A stretch of 64,000 bases of DNA from Candidatus Metalachnospira gallinarum (GTDB lineage: Bacteria; Bacillota; Clostridia; Lachnospirales; Anaerotignaceae): NCBI GenBank assembly GCA_904378045.1, contig CAJFHC010000002.1, positions 1 through 64,000 on the forward strand. Direction: 5' to 3'. Every line of letters starts with the position of its first letter. Position 1 is the stretch's first letter. Both the position numbers and the translations under genes were made by a program. The notes beneath the pieces are model-generated. The model saw only the letters and a program-made list of their open reading frames with translations, made no database searches and was not told where the DNA came from. Of the stretch, positions 17,801-26,096 are shown piece by piece.

Positions 17801-18333
17801 TGTGATGTACGGAAACCGTCAAAGAAGTGAAGGAAAGGAACTCTTCCCTTGATTGCTGAAAGATGAGCTACACATGCGAGGTCCATAACTTCCTGAACGG
17901 AGTTTGAACAGAGCATAGCGAAACCTGTCTGACGGCAAGCCATAACGTCTGAATGATCTCCGAAGATAGAAAGGGCATGGCTTGCGAGAGCTCTTGCACT
18001 TACATGGAATACTCCGGGAAGAAGCTCACCGGCGATCTTGTACATGTTGGGGATCATAAGAAGAAGTCCCTGGCTGGCTGTATATGTTGTTGTCAGTGCG
18101 CCGGCAGCAAGAGAGCCATGTACTGTACCTGCGGCTCCTGCCTCTGACTGCATCTCAATAACCTTTACAGTCTGGCCGAAGAGGTTTTTCTTTCCGTTGG
18201 CAGCCCAGTCGTCTGTGTGCTCTGCCATAGGAGATGACGGTGTGATGGGGAAAATGCCGGCTACTTCCGTAAACGCGTAGGAAGCATAAGCGGCGGCCTC
18301 GTTACCGTCCATAGTTTTCATTACTTTAGACAT
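14803..18333 (-). CDS. nifJ: pyruvate:ferredoxin (flavodoxin) oxidoreductase
   Basis: This single-chain PFOR oxidises pyruvate and CoA to acetyl-CoA and CO2 and reduces ferredoxin, the central catabolic step of anaerobes. The 1176-residue chain has the family's usual length and order: N-terminal pyrimidine-binding and CoA domains (FPITPSSPMAE near residue 31), the gamma/EKR region, two ferredoxin-type clusters (CIQCNQCSYVCP and CLGCGSCVNVCPAKEKA), the proximal-cluster motif CAGCGETPY and the thiamine-diphosphate motif GDGWAYDIGYGG...YSNTGGQ. The start at 18333 follows AAGGAGG; the open frame to 18363 lies before that site. The promoter upstream is close to consensus, in line with high expression. 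Confidence 0.97.
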   Translation of the reverse strand: MSKVMKTMDGNEAAAYASYAFTEVAGIFPITPSSPMAEHTDDWAANGKKNLFGQTVKVIEMQSEAGAAGTVHGSLAAGALTTTYTASQGLLLMIPNMYKIAGELLPGVFHVSARALASHALSIFGDHSDVMACRQTGFAMLCSNSVQEVMDLACVAHLSAIKGRVPFLHFFDGFRTSHEIQKVECIDYDELAKIIDMDAVNAFRRRALNPEHPVLRGTAQNPDIFFQAREACNPYYENIVGVCEDYMKEISRITGRNYQLFNYYGAPDAERVIIAMGSVCETIEETIDYLNARGEKVGLVKVHLYRPFSVEHFLGAIPKTCKKIAVLDRTKEPGAQGEPLYQDVCTALFDKADRPVIVAGRYGLGSKDTTPAQIIAVYDNLKAAEPKNHFTLGIVDDVTFHSLETGAPVDVTEGDGTIQCKFWGLGADGTVGANKNSIKIIGDHTDKYAQAYFDYDSKKSGGITQSHLRFGDKPIRSTYLVNKADFVACHKQSYVHMYDMLSDLKDGGTFLLNTEWSVDELDENLPASMKRYLAQHNIKFYIINGTDIAAQIGLGNRINTVLQAAFFKLANIIPIEDAVKYMKEAIKKTYGKKGDDILNMNYAAVDKGVDGIVEVKVPAEWANAVDAEAPAAKDEPEYVKTIVTAVNTRKGDTLPVSAFKGIEDGTTPLGTAAYEKRGAAVNVPEWDPEKCIQCNQCSYVCPHATIRPFLLTAEEAEKAPEGFKMADAKGGAAFAGLKFAMQVSALDCLGCGSCVNVCPAKEKAITMKPLATQEKEAANWEYALSLSAKANPMGKDSVKGSQFEQPLLEFSGACAGCGETPYAKLITQLFGDRMYIANATGCSSIWGGSAPTSPYTTNREGKGPAWSNSLFEDNAEFGLGMAMAVKQMRAGIKQKLETLKPMACDELAAAIDKWIAVMNLGEESKAASAELVERLEGFKTESSEAKAIIDYVLENRDQLVKKSQWIFGGDGWAYDIGYGGVDHVLASGEDINIFVFDTEVYSNTGGQASKSTPAGAVAQFAASGKRVKKKDLGMMAMSYGYVYVAQVAMGANQAQLLKALKEAEAYPGPSLIIAYAPCINHGIKGGMVNAQTEIKKAVECGYWHMYRFNPLLKEEGKNPFTLDSKDPTGDFQAFIKNEVRYSSLQRTFPEIAQELFTKTEEYAKERLAGYKKLAGE

Positions 18334-18388
18334 TTGCGAATCCTCCTTAATTTTATCTGACATTGTTTAAACGAATTTATACAAATAA

Positions 18389-18417
18389 ATTATAGCAAAG
18401 TAATTTAGCCATATCAA
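18389..18417 (-). promoter_or_regulatory. nifJ promoter (near-consensus sigma-A)
   Basis: On the minus strand TTGATA (18417-18412) and TATAAT (18394-18389) are spaced by exactly 17 bases. The transcript would start near 18382, about 50 bases before the nifJ ATG. Confidence 0.85.
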
Positions 18418-18788
18418 CCTCGCTGGGAAATTTTTGTTGTCACACAAGCCGTGCCAAAGCCTGTATATATCAGGATTTTTTAAAACAAGTTTAATGCTAA
18501 TTTCACAAAATTTTATGTTAATTTGATTTAAAAGGGGATGATTTTTATAAAATCGCCAACTCAAAATAAATTCGACAAATTTTAAGACTTGATTTATGAT
18601 TTAACTGTTCACTTTTTTACGATAAATTATTCCAAAGACATTTATGGAGCCGTTTGAACGATGATTTTTCGGCATATTTTACAGGAAAAAACGGCCGTTT
18701 GTTGTCATACAACAAACGGCTCCATGCGTCTCCATATGGCGAAAAAGCAAACGGCGCGGAGACGGAAGAAGCCGTCAGACCACAGACT

Positions 18789-18941
18789 TTATCTTTTTAC
18801 GAAATTAAAGATCCTGCGTGAAGCGGGATTTGGCGCCGGAGAAACGGTTTTCTCACCGGCGGTTGTTTCTTTATGATACGATAGGCCGGTATAATAATCA
18901 GCGCGTGGAGCTTTAAGAGTGATTTTTTCTTTTATGAGCAT
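18789..18941 (-). CDS. possible small basic protein (50 aa)
   Basis: An ATG at 18941 is preceded by an AGGAG ribosome site (18956-18950 area) at about 10 bases and opens a 50-codon frame. The product begins MLIKEKITLKAPRADYY and ends FNFVKR. It is basic, has no membrane segment or cysteine, and no recognised relatives. It overlaps the hairpin-rich stretch, so it could be a chance frame or a remnant of a longer gene. Confidence 0.3.
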   Translation of the reverse strand: MLIKEKITLKAPRADYYTGLSYHKETTAGEKTVSPAPNPASRRIFNFVKR

Positions 18942-19022
18942 AAACAAGACACTCCTGACGGTAGTTTATTAAATTATATGATAAATGCCAAAAGTAATTG
19001 CATTAGCGCCTTATGAAATTAT

Positions 19023-19052
19023 TTACCATATAAATAAGATTTGTGTTATAAT
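19023..19052 (+). promoter_or_regulatory. candidate dnaE promoter
   Basis: TATAAT (19047-19052) has a TTACCA hexamer 18 bases upstream (19023-19028). It would give a short leader of about 20 bases containing the GGAGGT ribosome site. The -35 match is weak. Confidence 0.45.
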
Positions 19053-19079
19053 AATTCTATTGATTCGGGAGGTGGGTAT

Positions 19080-22000
19080 ATGGAAAACAGAAAAACAGAT
19101 TTTACGCATTTGCACGTTCATACGGAATACAGCCTCCTGGACGGTTCGGCAAAAATAAAGGACCTTGTTAAAAGAGCCGCCGAGCTTGGCATGAAAAGTC
19201 TTGCCATAACGGATCACGGAGCTATGTTCGGAATTATGGACTTTTATAAAGCCTGCAATGAAGCGGGCATAAAACCGATAATAGGCTGCGAGGTTTATGT
19301 GGCTCCGGGAAGCAGGTTTGAAAAAAACAGCAGGGAGAGCGTGAGCTACTATCACCTTGTCCTTCTGGCCGAAAACAACGAAGGATACCAGAACCTTATC
19401 AAGCTGGTTTCCCTCGGCTACACGGAAGGCTTTTATTATAAGCCGAGGGTGGATGAGGAGCTTTTGAGAAAATACCATAAAGGGCTCATCGCCTCCAGCG
19501 CCTGCCTTGCCGGGCCCGTGCCGAGGATGCTTTTGACGGGTTCCTATGATATGGCTAAGGATATGGCGCTCAAATATCTGGATATATTCGGAGAGGGAAA
19601 CTTTTTCCTTGAACTTCAGAACCACGGCATACCCGAACAGAAAACGGTGAACGCCGGACTTATAAAAATGAGCGAAGAAACGGGGATACCGCTTATATGC
19701 ACTAATGACGTTCATTATATAAGGCAGGAGGACTGGGAAGCCCACGACGTTCTGCTTTGCATCCAGACCGGAAAGACGGTGAACGACGAAAACAGGATGC
19801 GCTACGAGGGCAACTGTTATCATTTAAAGAGCGCGGATGAGATGTACGAGCTTTTTTCCTATGTTCCCGAGGCTCTGGAAAACACGAACAAAATCGCGGA
19901 AAGATGCAGTGTGTCATTTACCTTCCATGAGCTTAAGCTGCCTAAATATGACGTTCCCAACGGATATACGGCGGAAGAATTCCTGAAAAAAATAACCTAT
20001 GAAGGCTTTGAGAAAAGATACCCCTCGGCGGACGATGAGCTGAAAAAAAGGCTTGAATATGAGCTTGATACCATAGTAAACATGGGATATGTGGATTATT
20101 TCCTGATAGTATGGGATTATATAAAATTCGCCAAGGACAACGGAATAACCGTCGGCCCGGGAAGGGGAAGCGCGGCCGGAAGCGTTGTCGCCTATTCCCT
20201 GGATATAACGACCATTGACCCGATAAAGTACGACCTTATATTTGAAAGATTCCTGAATCCGGAACGTGTCAGCATGCCGGATATAGACGTGGACTTTTCC
20301 GATGAAAGGCGGCAGGAGGTCATTGACTATGTAACAAAAAAATACGGCTTTGAAAAGGTTGCGCAGATAATAACATTCGGAACGCTGGCCGCCAGAGCCG
20401 CCATAAAGGACGTGGGCAGAGCCCTTGACGTCCCTTACGCCGAAGCCGACAGGATCTCTAAGATGATACCGGCGGAACTCAATATGACCATAGACAAGGC
20501 TCTTGCGATGAATCCGGAGCTCAGAAGCGAATACGAAAATGACGAAAACGTAAAAAGACTCATTGATATGAGCAGAAAGCTCGAGGGACTTCCAAGACAT
20601 GCCTCCACCCATGCGGCCGGAGTCGTTATATGCGGAAAGCCCGTTGTTGAGTATGTTCCTTTATATATGTCCGATAAGGGCGTGTCGACTCAGTTCACAA
20701 TGACAACACTGGAGGAACTCGGAATACTTAAAATGGACTTTCTTGGCCTGCGTACGCTTACTGTGGTGGAAAACGCCGTAAGGGAGATAAAGAGAACCCA
20801 CGGTATCGATGTGGACATTGACCATATCGGTGACGAGGATCCGGAGGTTTACGAGCTTATTTCCCAGGGAAAGACAGAGGGCGTTTTCCAGCTTGAAAGC
20901 GGCGGAATGAAGCAGTTTATGAAAGAACTCAAGCCGTCAAGGCTGGAGGATCTTATAGCGGGAATATCCCTTTACAGGCCGGGGCCTATGGATTTCATAC
21001 CAAAGTACGTTAGGGGAAAAAACAGCGGCGAGACGATACAGTATACTTCTCCAAAGCTGGAGCCCATACTTAAAAATACATACGGCTGTATAGTTTATCA
21101 GGAACAGGTAATGCAAATAGTCCGTGAGCTGGCGGGCTACAGCCTTGGCCGAAGCGACCTTGTGCGCAGGGCGATGAGCAAGAAAAAGGCCGACGTTATG
21201 GCGCAGGAAAGAAAAAACTTTGTCTACGGCATAGAGGGCGAGGTGCCGGGCTGCCTTGCCAACGGCATTCCGGAAAAGACGGCCGAAAAAATATTTGACG
21301 AGATGACTGATTTCGCCAAATACGCCTTCAATAAAAGCCATGCCGCCTGCTACGCGGTAGTTGCTTACCAGACCGCCTGGCTAAAGTGCCATTATCCGGT
21401 TGAGTTTATGGCGGCCCTTATGACATCGGTTATGGACAATACGGCCAAGATCGCCGAATATATCGACGACTGCAAGCATATGGGAATAAAACTTCTTCCG
21501 CCTGATATAAACGAAGGATTCGCCGGATTTTCAGTTTCCGGAAAAATGATAAGATTCGGGCTCGCCGCCATAAAAAGCGTGGGCCGTCCCGGAGTAAGAG
21601 CCATTGTCGGCGAAAGGGAGAAAAACGGGCCGTTTAAGGGGCTTACGGATTTCTGCAACAGGCTGACCGGACAGGAAATAAACAAAAGAATGGTGGAAAG
21701 CCTTATATATGCCGGAGCGTTTGACTCCTTCGGCGGAACAAGAAGGCAGTATGTAAGCGTCTACAGATCCATCATGGATGGAGCGGCTCAGTCCAAAAAG
21801 AATAATATAGAGGGACAGATGAACCTCTTTGACTTGGCCTTTGAGGATGACAGCGCGGCTTCGGCCGACAATTTCCCAAACATTGAGGAATTTTCCGAGA
21901 AGGAAAGGCTCCAAAACGAGAAGGCTGTGCTCGGCATATATATAAGCGGCCATCCCCTCGCGGAATATATAGACGTTCTTGAAAAAAAGGTCAGCGTCCA

Positions 22001-22547
22001 CTGCGCGGATTTTCTTGAAAGCAATATCGACGATGGCCTCAGCGATATTTATGACGGAAAAAAGGTCAAGATAGGCGGCTTTATATCGGACAAAAGCGTG
22101 AAATTTACGAAAAACAATACTCAAATGGCTTTCATAAGGCTTGAGGATATGACCGGAAATGTGGAAATAATCGTTTTCCCAAGAACCTTTGACCAGTTCA
22201 ATAAATATCTTTTTGAGGACAGGGTTATAATAGTTGAAGGACGCGCCGCCATTTCCGAGGGAGAAACTCCGAGGATAGTCTGCGAAAACGTGATTCCGTT
22301 TGAGGAGATAAATTCCGCGCGGAAGCCCGTAAGCGTGGGCATAGTGCTTGATAAAGGAACGGAAATTGATTCCGTCAAAAATATTATAGAAAAAAACCGC
22401 GGCAATGTGCCTTTATATATAAATGATATAACCAATGGCAGAAAATACAAGGCGGACAAGAGCTATTGGGTAAACGTCGACGGTGATACTATTGACGAAC
22501 TAAAAAAGGCTCTTGGAAGTGAAAACATCGTTGTAAAGTACAGATAA
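19080..22547 (+). CDS. dnaE: DNA polymerase III subunit alpha (DnaE type)
   Basis: This replicative DNA polymerase has 1155 residues. It has an N-terminal PHP domain (HLHVHTEYSLLDG, ITDHGAMFG), the palm with PDIDVDFSDERRQ and LKMDFLGLRTL that carries the catalytic aspartates, the HhH-containing fingers region (LYRPGPMDFIP), and a C-terminal OB-fold domain (about 970-1070). It lacks a 3'-5' exonuclease insert, so it is DnaE rather than PolC. The start at 19080 follows GGAGGT; a TTG-started extension from 19041 would begin upstream of the likely transcription start. It is followed after 15 bases by pfkA, the usual clostridial order dnaE-pfkA. Confidence 0.96.
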   Translation: MENRKTDFTHLHVHTEYSLLDGSAKIKDLVKRAAELGMKSLAITDHGAMFGIMDFYKACNEAGIKPIIGCEVYVAPGSRFEKNSRESVSYYHLVLLAENNEGYQNLIKLVSLGYTEGFYYKPRVDEELLRKYHKGLIASSACLAGPVPRMLLTGSYDMAKDMALKYLDIFGEGNFFLELQNHGIPEQKTVNAGLIKMSEETGIPLICTNDVHYIRQEDWEAHDVLLCIQTGKTVNDENRMRYEGNCYHLKSADEMYELFSYVPEALENTNKIAERCSVSFTFHELKLPKYDVPNGYTAEEFLKKITYEGFEKRYPSADDELKKRLEYELDTIVNMGYVDYFLIVWDYIKFAKDNGITVGPGRGSAAGSVVAYSLDITTIDPIKYDLIFERFLNPERVSMPDIDVDFSDERRQEVIDYVTKKYGFEKVAQIITFGTLAARAAIKDVGRALDVPYAEADRISKMIPAELNMTIDKALAMNPELRSEYENDENVKRLIDMSRKLEGLPRHASTHAAGVVICGKPVVEYVPLYMSDKGVSTQFTMTTLEELGILKMDFLGLRTLTVVENAVREIKRTHGIDVDIDHIGDEDPEVYELISQGKTEGVFQLESGGMKQFMKELKPSRLEDLIAGISLYRPGPMDFIPKYVRGKNSGETIQYTSPKLEPILKNTYGCIVYQEQVMQIVRELAGYSLGRSDLVRRAMSKKKADVMAQERKNFVYGIEGEVPGCLANGIPEKTAEKIFDEMTDFAKYAFNKSHAACYAVVAYQTAWLKCHYPVEFMAALMTSVMDNTAKIAEYIDDCKHMGIKLLPPDINEGFAGFSVSGKMIRFGLAAIKSVGRPGVRAIVGEREKNGPFKGLTDFCNRLTGQEINKRMVESLIYAGAFDSFGGTRRQYVSVYRSIMDGAAQSKKNNIEGQMNLFDLAFEDDSAASADNFPNIEEFSEKERLQNEKAVLGIYISGHPLAEYIDVLEKKVSVHCADFLESNIDDGLSDIYDGKKVKIGGFISDKSVKFTKNNTQMAFIRLEDMTGNVEIIVFPRTFDQFNKYLFEDRVIIVEGRAAISEGETPRIVCENVIPFEEINSARKPVSVGIVLDKGTEIDSVKNIIEKNRGNVPLYINDITNGRKYKADKSYWVNVDGDTIDELKKALGSENIVVKYR

Positions 22548-22562
22548 ACGGGAGGCGTTATT

Positions 22563-23540
22563 ATGGAAAACGGACAGCTTAAAATAGGAGTTCTTACAAG
22601 CGGAGGCGACGCTCCGGGAATGAACGCCGCCATCAGGGCGGTCGTAAGGACGGGAATAAATAAAAACTGCAAGGTAATAGGAATACACAAGGGATATATC
22701 GGACTTATAAACGGCGATATAACGGAGCTTAAGTCCAAGGACGTTTCGGATATTATGAACAGGGGCGGCACCATATTACATACGGCTCGCTGCCCCGAGA
22801 TGATGACCGAGGAAGGAGTTACAAGGGCCGCGGCTATATACAATATACTTGGACTTGATGGTCTTGTCGTGATTGGAGGGGACGGCTCATTCAGAGGCTG
22901 TCAGGCTCTCTCGGAAAGGGGAGTAAATGCTATAGGTATCCCCGGAACCATTGATCTGGACATTTCCTGCACGGAATATACCATAGGATTTGACACGGCC
23001 GTAAATACGGGACTTGACGCCATAAGAAAGCTCCGTGACACGTCAAGCTCCCACGAGAGATGCTCGGTTGTGGAAATGATGGGACGAGACGCCGGATATA
23101 TCGCCATGTGGTGCGCTATGACGGGAGGAGCCGAGGAAGTTCTCATACCGGAAAGCAAAGGAATAATCACGGACGATATGGTGATCGAGCAGATACTTAT
23201 GAACAGGAGCCGTGGCAAGAGGCATAATCTTGTTGTCGTTGCCGAGGGCGTTGGCGGAACCGTCAAACTGGCGAAGAAGATACAGGATATAACTGGAATA
23301 CAGACGAGAGCCACGGTGCTGGGACACCTCCAGAGAGGCGGAGTACCCACCGCCGTTGACTGTATGCACGCATCTATGATGGGATATCTTGCCGTAAAGC
23401 ATATACTTGAGGGAGACAGAAACAAGATAATCGCCTATAACAGAGGAAGATATGAAGCCATTGACATAAATGACGCTTTGAATATGACAAAGAAGATAGA
23501 CAGCGAGTATTACGAGGTAGTGAAACTGCTTTCTATCTGA
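22563..23540 (+). CDS. pfkA: ATP-dependent 6-phosphofructokinase
   Basis: This enzyme phosphorylates fructose 6-phosphate, the committed step of glycolysis. The 325-residue chain has the bacterial PFK length. It shows the ATP loop LTSGGDAPGMN, GGDGSFRGC (Gly after GGD favours ATP over pyrophosphate), the catalytic PGTIDLDI, and the effector/substrate segment MGRDAGYIA. Most enzymes have TIDND where this one has TIDLD; the catalytic aspartates are kept, and the Leu form is, from memory, common in Clostridia. It is cotranscribed with dnaE (15-base gap, GGGAGG ribosome site) and ends before the terminator at 23650-23674. Confidence 0.95.
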   Translation: MENGQLKIGVLTSGGDAPGMNAAIRAVVRTGINKNCKVIGIHKGYIGLINGDITELKSKDVSDIMNRGGTILHTARCPEMMTEEGVTRAAAIYNILGLDGLVVIGGDGSFRGCQALSERGVNAIGIPGTIDLDISCTEYTIGFDTAVNTGLDAIRKLRDTSSSHERCSVVEMMGRDAGYIAMWCAMTGGAEEVLIPESKGIITDDMVIEQILMNRSRGKRHNLVVVAEGVGGTVKLAKKIQDITGIQTRATVLGHLQRGGVPTAVDCMHASMMGYLAVKHILEGDRNKIIAYNRGRYEAIDINDALNMTKKIDSEYYEVVKLLSI

Positions 23541-23605
23541 TTGTTTATCTATTGAGCAGCAGCGTTAAGGTCTATTCTATGTATTTTCCAGTCTATCAAG
23601 CCTGT

Positions 23606-23714
23606 AAAAAAGCCACCGGATAAAGGCGCGGTGAGATAAAAAATTTTTTGAGGGACGACATACAGCCGTCCCTCTCTGTTTTCTTAAAACAACGCTCTTA
23701 AATCCGGTGGCTTT
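23606..23714. terminator. nested pair of opposite terminators
   Basis: The inner hairpin GAGGGACG/CGTCCCTC (23650-23657/23667-23674), followed by TCTGTTTTCTT, ends the rightward pfkA transcript. An outer 13-bp stem (23609-23621 with 23702-23714) is followed on the minus strand by a T-run (plus A-run 23606-23611) and fits termination of the leftward surface-protein gene, with the inner hairpin in its loop. Confidence 0.75.
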
Positions 23715-23747
23715 AACTTTGCCGTTTTAAAACCTTAGTTTAAAAAG

Positions 23748-25652
23748 TTACTCATACATTTTAACAAGCTCGTCAATGGTGTATAAACGTGTATCTCCTG
23801 CATCAGCCACGGCATCCTCGGAGGGGATAAGTATGTCGAACTCCTCACAGAGTATGGCCAGAGTGACATTTTCTTTCTTTGCCAGAGCTTCAAGGACGTA
23901 GGCCGGGAGTTTGCCCTTGCTGAGCTGTTCCTCGGAAACGGTTACAACGTCGCCGTCATCGGCCTTATTGATACGCTGAACAATATAAAGCTGCTTGAGA
24001 GAGTAGGTGCTGCGGCTGTCAGGCTTGACTTCCGGTTCATCGGGTTCTTCCGGCTCTTCCGGTTTTTCGGGTTCTTCCGGCTCCTCGGGTTTTTCCGGAG
24101 TCGGATCCACAATTGTTATTTCGCCGCAATTTTTAAGTATGCCCTCATCTTTGAGCTTATCAATATCAGAAGCAGGAATTTCGTTTATCTTGGCTCCCGT
24201 GGAAAGTGTGGTTTTTCCATTAGAATCCCCGTTTGCTGAGCCAATGGCTGGCGTTCCATTATCAGGGTCTTTATATTTCAGTTCCACGTTGGCGTGTTCC
24301 AGGATATTGATTGTGCCGTCGAATTTATTTCCCGCTCCGATACCCGTCTCATTTGATTTATCTCCGAGGGTAATATCCACGTCGGCGTCATCGGTTATGG
24401 TGATGTCTCCGTTCATATTGCCGCTGTCACCGGAGCCTATACCCGAACCGACCTCTGAGCTTGCCGTAACAGTAGCGTCGCCGCCAATGGTGATCGAGCC
24501 GTTTTCGTCTATATTTCCATTTTTTCCAGTGCCGATCCCTGCGCCTTCAGAGCCTGAAGATGCGTTTACATTACTACCGGAAATGTTGATTTTACCGGAC
24601 ATATTGCCATCCATAGCCGATCCAATCCCCGCACCATCACCTTTGGAAGAGGCGGTTACTTCTCCGCCTGAGATAGTGATGGTACCGGACATTTCAGGAG
24701 CGCTGCCAGAGTATAACCCCGCGCCCGATCCAATCCCAGCGCCGTAATAATCAGAAGAAGCAGTTACCTCTCCGCCTGAGATAGTGATGGTACCGGACAT
24801 ATTGCCATTCGTGCCGGATCCAATCCCCGCGTCATATATGGAAGAAGCATTTACCTTACCGTCGGAAATGTTGATTTCACCGGACATATTGCTAGATTCT
24901 CCCGATCCAATCCCCGCACCGCTAAAGCTGGAAGAGGCGGTTACTTCGCCGTCTGAGATAGTAATGGTGCCAGACATAGTGTCTCCCGCGCCGATACCGG
25001 CGCCATATTTCGAAGAAGCGTTTACCTTTCCGCCGGAGATAGTAATGGTGCCGGACATCTCGCCATAATCGCCGGAGCCGATACCGGCGCCAAATTGTGA
25101 TGCGGCCGTTATTTTTCCGCCTTCAATGTTTATTGTTCCTTTGAAGTCTTCTTTATCATTGGAGCCAATGGCAGCTGCGTCATTGAAAGTGTTATCATCT
25201 TCAAACGCGACATTCAGGCTGGCGCTGTTTTCGCCGGTTATGGTGAGTGTTCCATCGGCAACATTTATTCCGGCTTTATCATCACCATCACCCGAGTTTA
25301 CCGTTATGCTGTTTTCGCCGACAAGCTCAAGCACGACATCGGCGCCTGAACCTATGGATATACCGCTTTTATCGGTGGTTTCGATATTTACGCCTTGCAG
25401 CACGATTTTAGTGATTACACCTTTATTTACGATAATAGAGTAATTTAAAGTTTTATTTTCACCGCTGGTGAAGAATATGTGCTCATCATCATCTTCATCA
25501 TCATCTGTGCCTATTACATATGCGCCATCAATGATATAGGAGTCATTGGTATCATTAATGTCATGGTAAATTACCTCAGCCAAAGCCGTCTGCGCCGAAC
25601 CAAAGGTCAGAAGAGAGATCAGCGCCGCGGCAATTAGCTTGCGTTTTTTCAT
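23748..25652 (-). CDS. secreted beta-helix repeat surface protein
   Basis: This large exported protein has 634 residues: signal peptide (1-25, ending ALAE), then from about residue 140 to 480 a string of ~10 repeats of 25-30 residues built as (S/T)G(T/K/E)I(T/N)IS(G/D)G(E/K)V(T/N)ASS...GAGIGSG, which should fold as a right-handed beta-helix. Repeats with GKVNASS and GEVTASS largely alternate. A Pro/Glu linker (PEKPEEPEEPEKP-type) at about 520-545 leads to an unrecognised 85-residue C-terminal domain. There is no LPXTG motif or SLH repeat. Such proteins are probably cell-surface or carbohydrate-binding adhesins. It is a single gene with its own promoter and terminator. Confidence 0.75.
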   Translation of the reverse strand: MKKRKLIAAALISLLTFGSAQTALAEVIYHDINDTNDSYIIDGAYVIGTDDDEDDDEHIFFTSGENKTLNYSIIVNKGVITKIVLQGVNIETTDKSGISIGSGADVVLELVGENSITVNSGDGDDKAGINVADGTLTITGENSASLNVAFEDDNTFNDAAAIGSNDKEDFKGTINIEGGKITAASQFGAGIGSGDYGEMSGTITISGGKVNASSKYGAGIGAGDTMSGTITISDGEVTASSSFSGAGIGSGESSNMSGEINISDGKVNASSIYDAGIGSGTNGNMSGTITISGGEVTASSDYYGAGIGSGAGLYSGSAPEMSGTITISGGEVTASSKGDGAGIGSAMDGNMSGKINISGSNVNASSGSEGAGIGTGKNGNIDENGSITIGGDATVTASSEVGSGIGSGDSGNMNGDITITDDADVDITLGDKSNETGIGAGNKFDGTINILEHANVELKYKDPDNGTPAIGSANGDSNGKTTLSTGAKINEIPASDIDKLKDEGILKNCGEITIVDPTPEKPEEPEEPEKPEEPEEPDEPEVKPDSRSTYSLKQLYIVQRINKADDGDVVTVSEEQLSKGKLPAYVLEALAKKENVTLAILCEEFDILIPSEDAVADAGDTRLYTIDELVKMYE

Positions 25653-25703
25653 GGTTATCCCTCCTTTTTAATAATCCGGCAATACTGTATAATTGATATA
25701 ATA

Positions 25704-25732
25704 ATTATACTTAGGAATTTTTTGTTATACAA
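25704..25732 (-). promoter_or_regulatory. promoter of the beta-helix surface protein
   Basis: On the minus strand TTGTAT (25732-25727) and TATAAT (25709-25704) are separated by 17 bases, and an AAAGGAGGG ribosome site precedes the ATG. Confidence 0.7.
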
Positions 25733-26025
25733 TAATTTGAATAAAAATATTTTTTCGGGGGGGTGAAATCGTTATATTGCACAAAAATTATTCCGGCACA
25801 ATTATTGTAAAAAATATATATTGTGAGTTTTTAACAGCCTTTAATTGACTAACGGGCATAAGAGCAAATTTGGATTATCCAATCAAAAAAATAACTATGG
25901 ATGATATTGGCGGAATATGGAACAGGCTCCATTTATCTATTATTAGAATCCAAGATATAGATCTTATGTTTAAACCGGTGCTTTGAATATGAGGATAATT
26001 TTTGTCTGATTATATAACTTTTTGT
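25733..26025. other. intergenic DNA between divergent promoters
   Basis: This AT-rich stretch has a G7 tract near 25758. Only very short frames (24-28 codons) occur and none has both a good start and a good ribosome site. I see no RNA gene. Confidence 0.5.
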
Positions 26026-26054
26026 TTGACAACTTCGCTTTAACATTTTATCTT
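26026..26054 (+). promoter_or_regulatory. promoter of the AEC transporter gene
   Basis: A consensus TTGACA (26026-26031) and TATCTT (26049-26054) are 17 bases apart. Confidence 0.65.
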
Positions 26055-26096
26055 TATATTAGAAAGCAGTTTTTTAATATTGACAGGGGGAAAAAT

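Larger units (their letters stand above)
18418..19079. other. long structured intergenic region upstream of dnaE
   Basis: About 660 bases lie between nifJ and dnaE. The left part is AT-rich. From 18640 to 18880 several inverted repeats follow each other. ATGGAGCCGTTTG (18644-18656) can pair with CAAACGGCTCCAT (18713-18725), and the latter also overlaps the 11-bp hairpin 18694-18704/18710-18720. Another stem is CGTCTCC/GGAGACG, and there is a CGCCGG/CCGGCG hairpin near 18833-18862. This could be a structured RNA, an attenuator or a decayed repeat. A minus-strand small frame is listed separately. Confidence 0.45.

Noticed and set aside
18421-18460. TTGTTGTCACACAAG upstream of nifJ as a Rex-type operator
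   Set aside because: The half-sites do not fit the TTGTnA-N6-TnACAA symmetry, and it lies upstream of the -35 rather than at the promoter.
18661-18876. Plus-strand 71-codon frame across the hairpin region upstream of dnaE
   Set aside because: No ribosome site. The frame consists largely of inverted-repeat arms and its composition is unlike the coding genes around it.
22563-23540. TIDLD instead of TIDND in PfkA as a sign of lost activity
   Set aside because: The catalytic aspartates are kept and, from memory, the Leu form is common in clostridial PfkA proteins; all other motifs are intact.
24400-25130. Regular DNA repeats that could be mistaken for a CRISPR array
   Set aside because: They are in-frame codon repeats of the beta-helix protein, with no constant repeat/variable spacer pattern and no cas genes nearby.
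25760-26010. Small frames of 24-28 codons after the G7 tract, considered as peptide pheromone genes
   Set aside because: The start spacing is poor, there is no leader-peptide or processing motif, and no partner receptor gene is adjacent.
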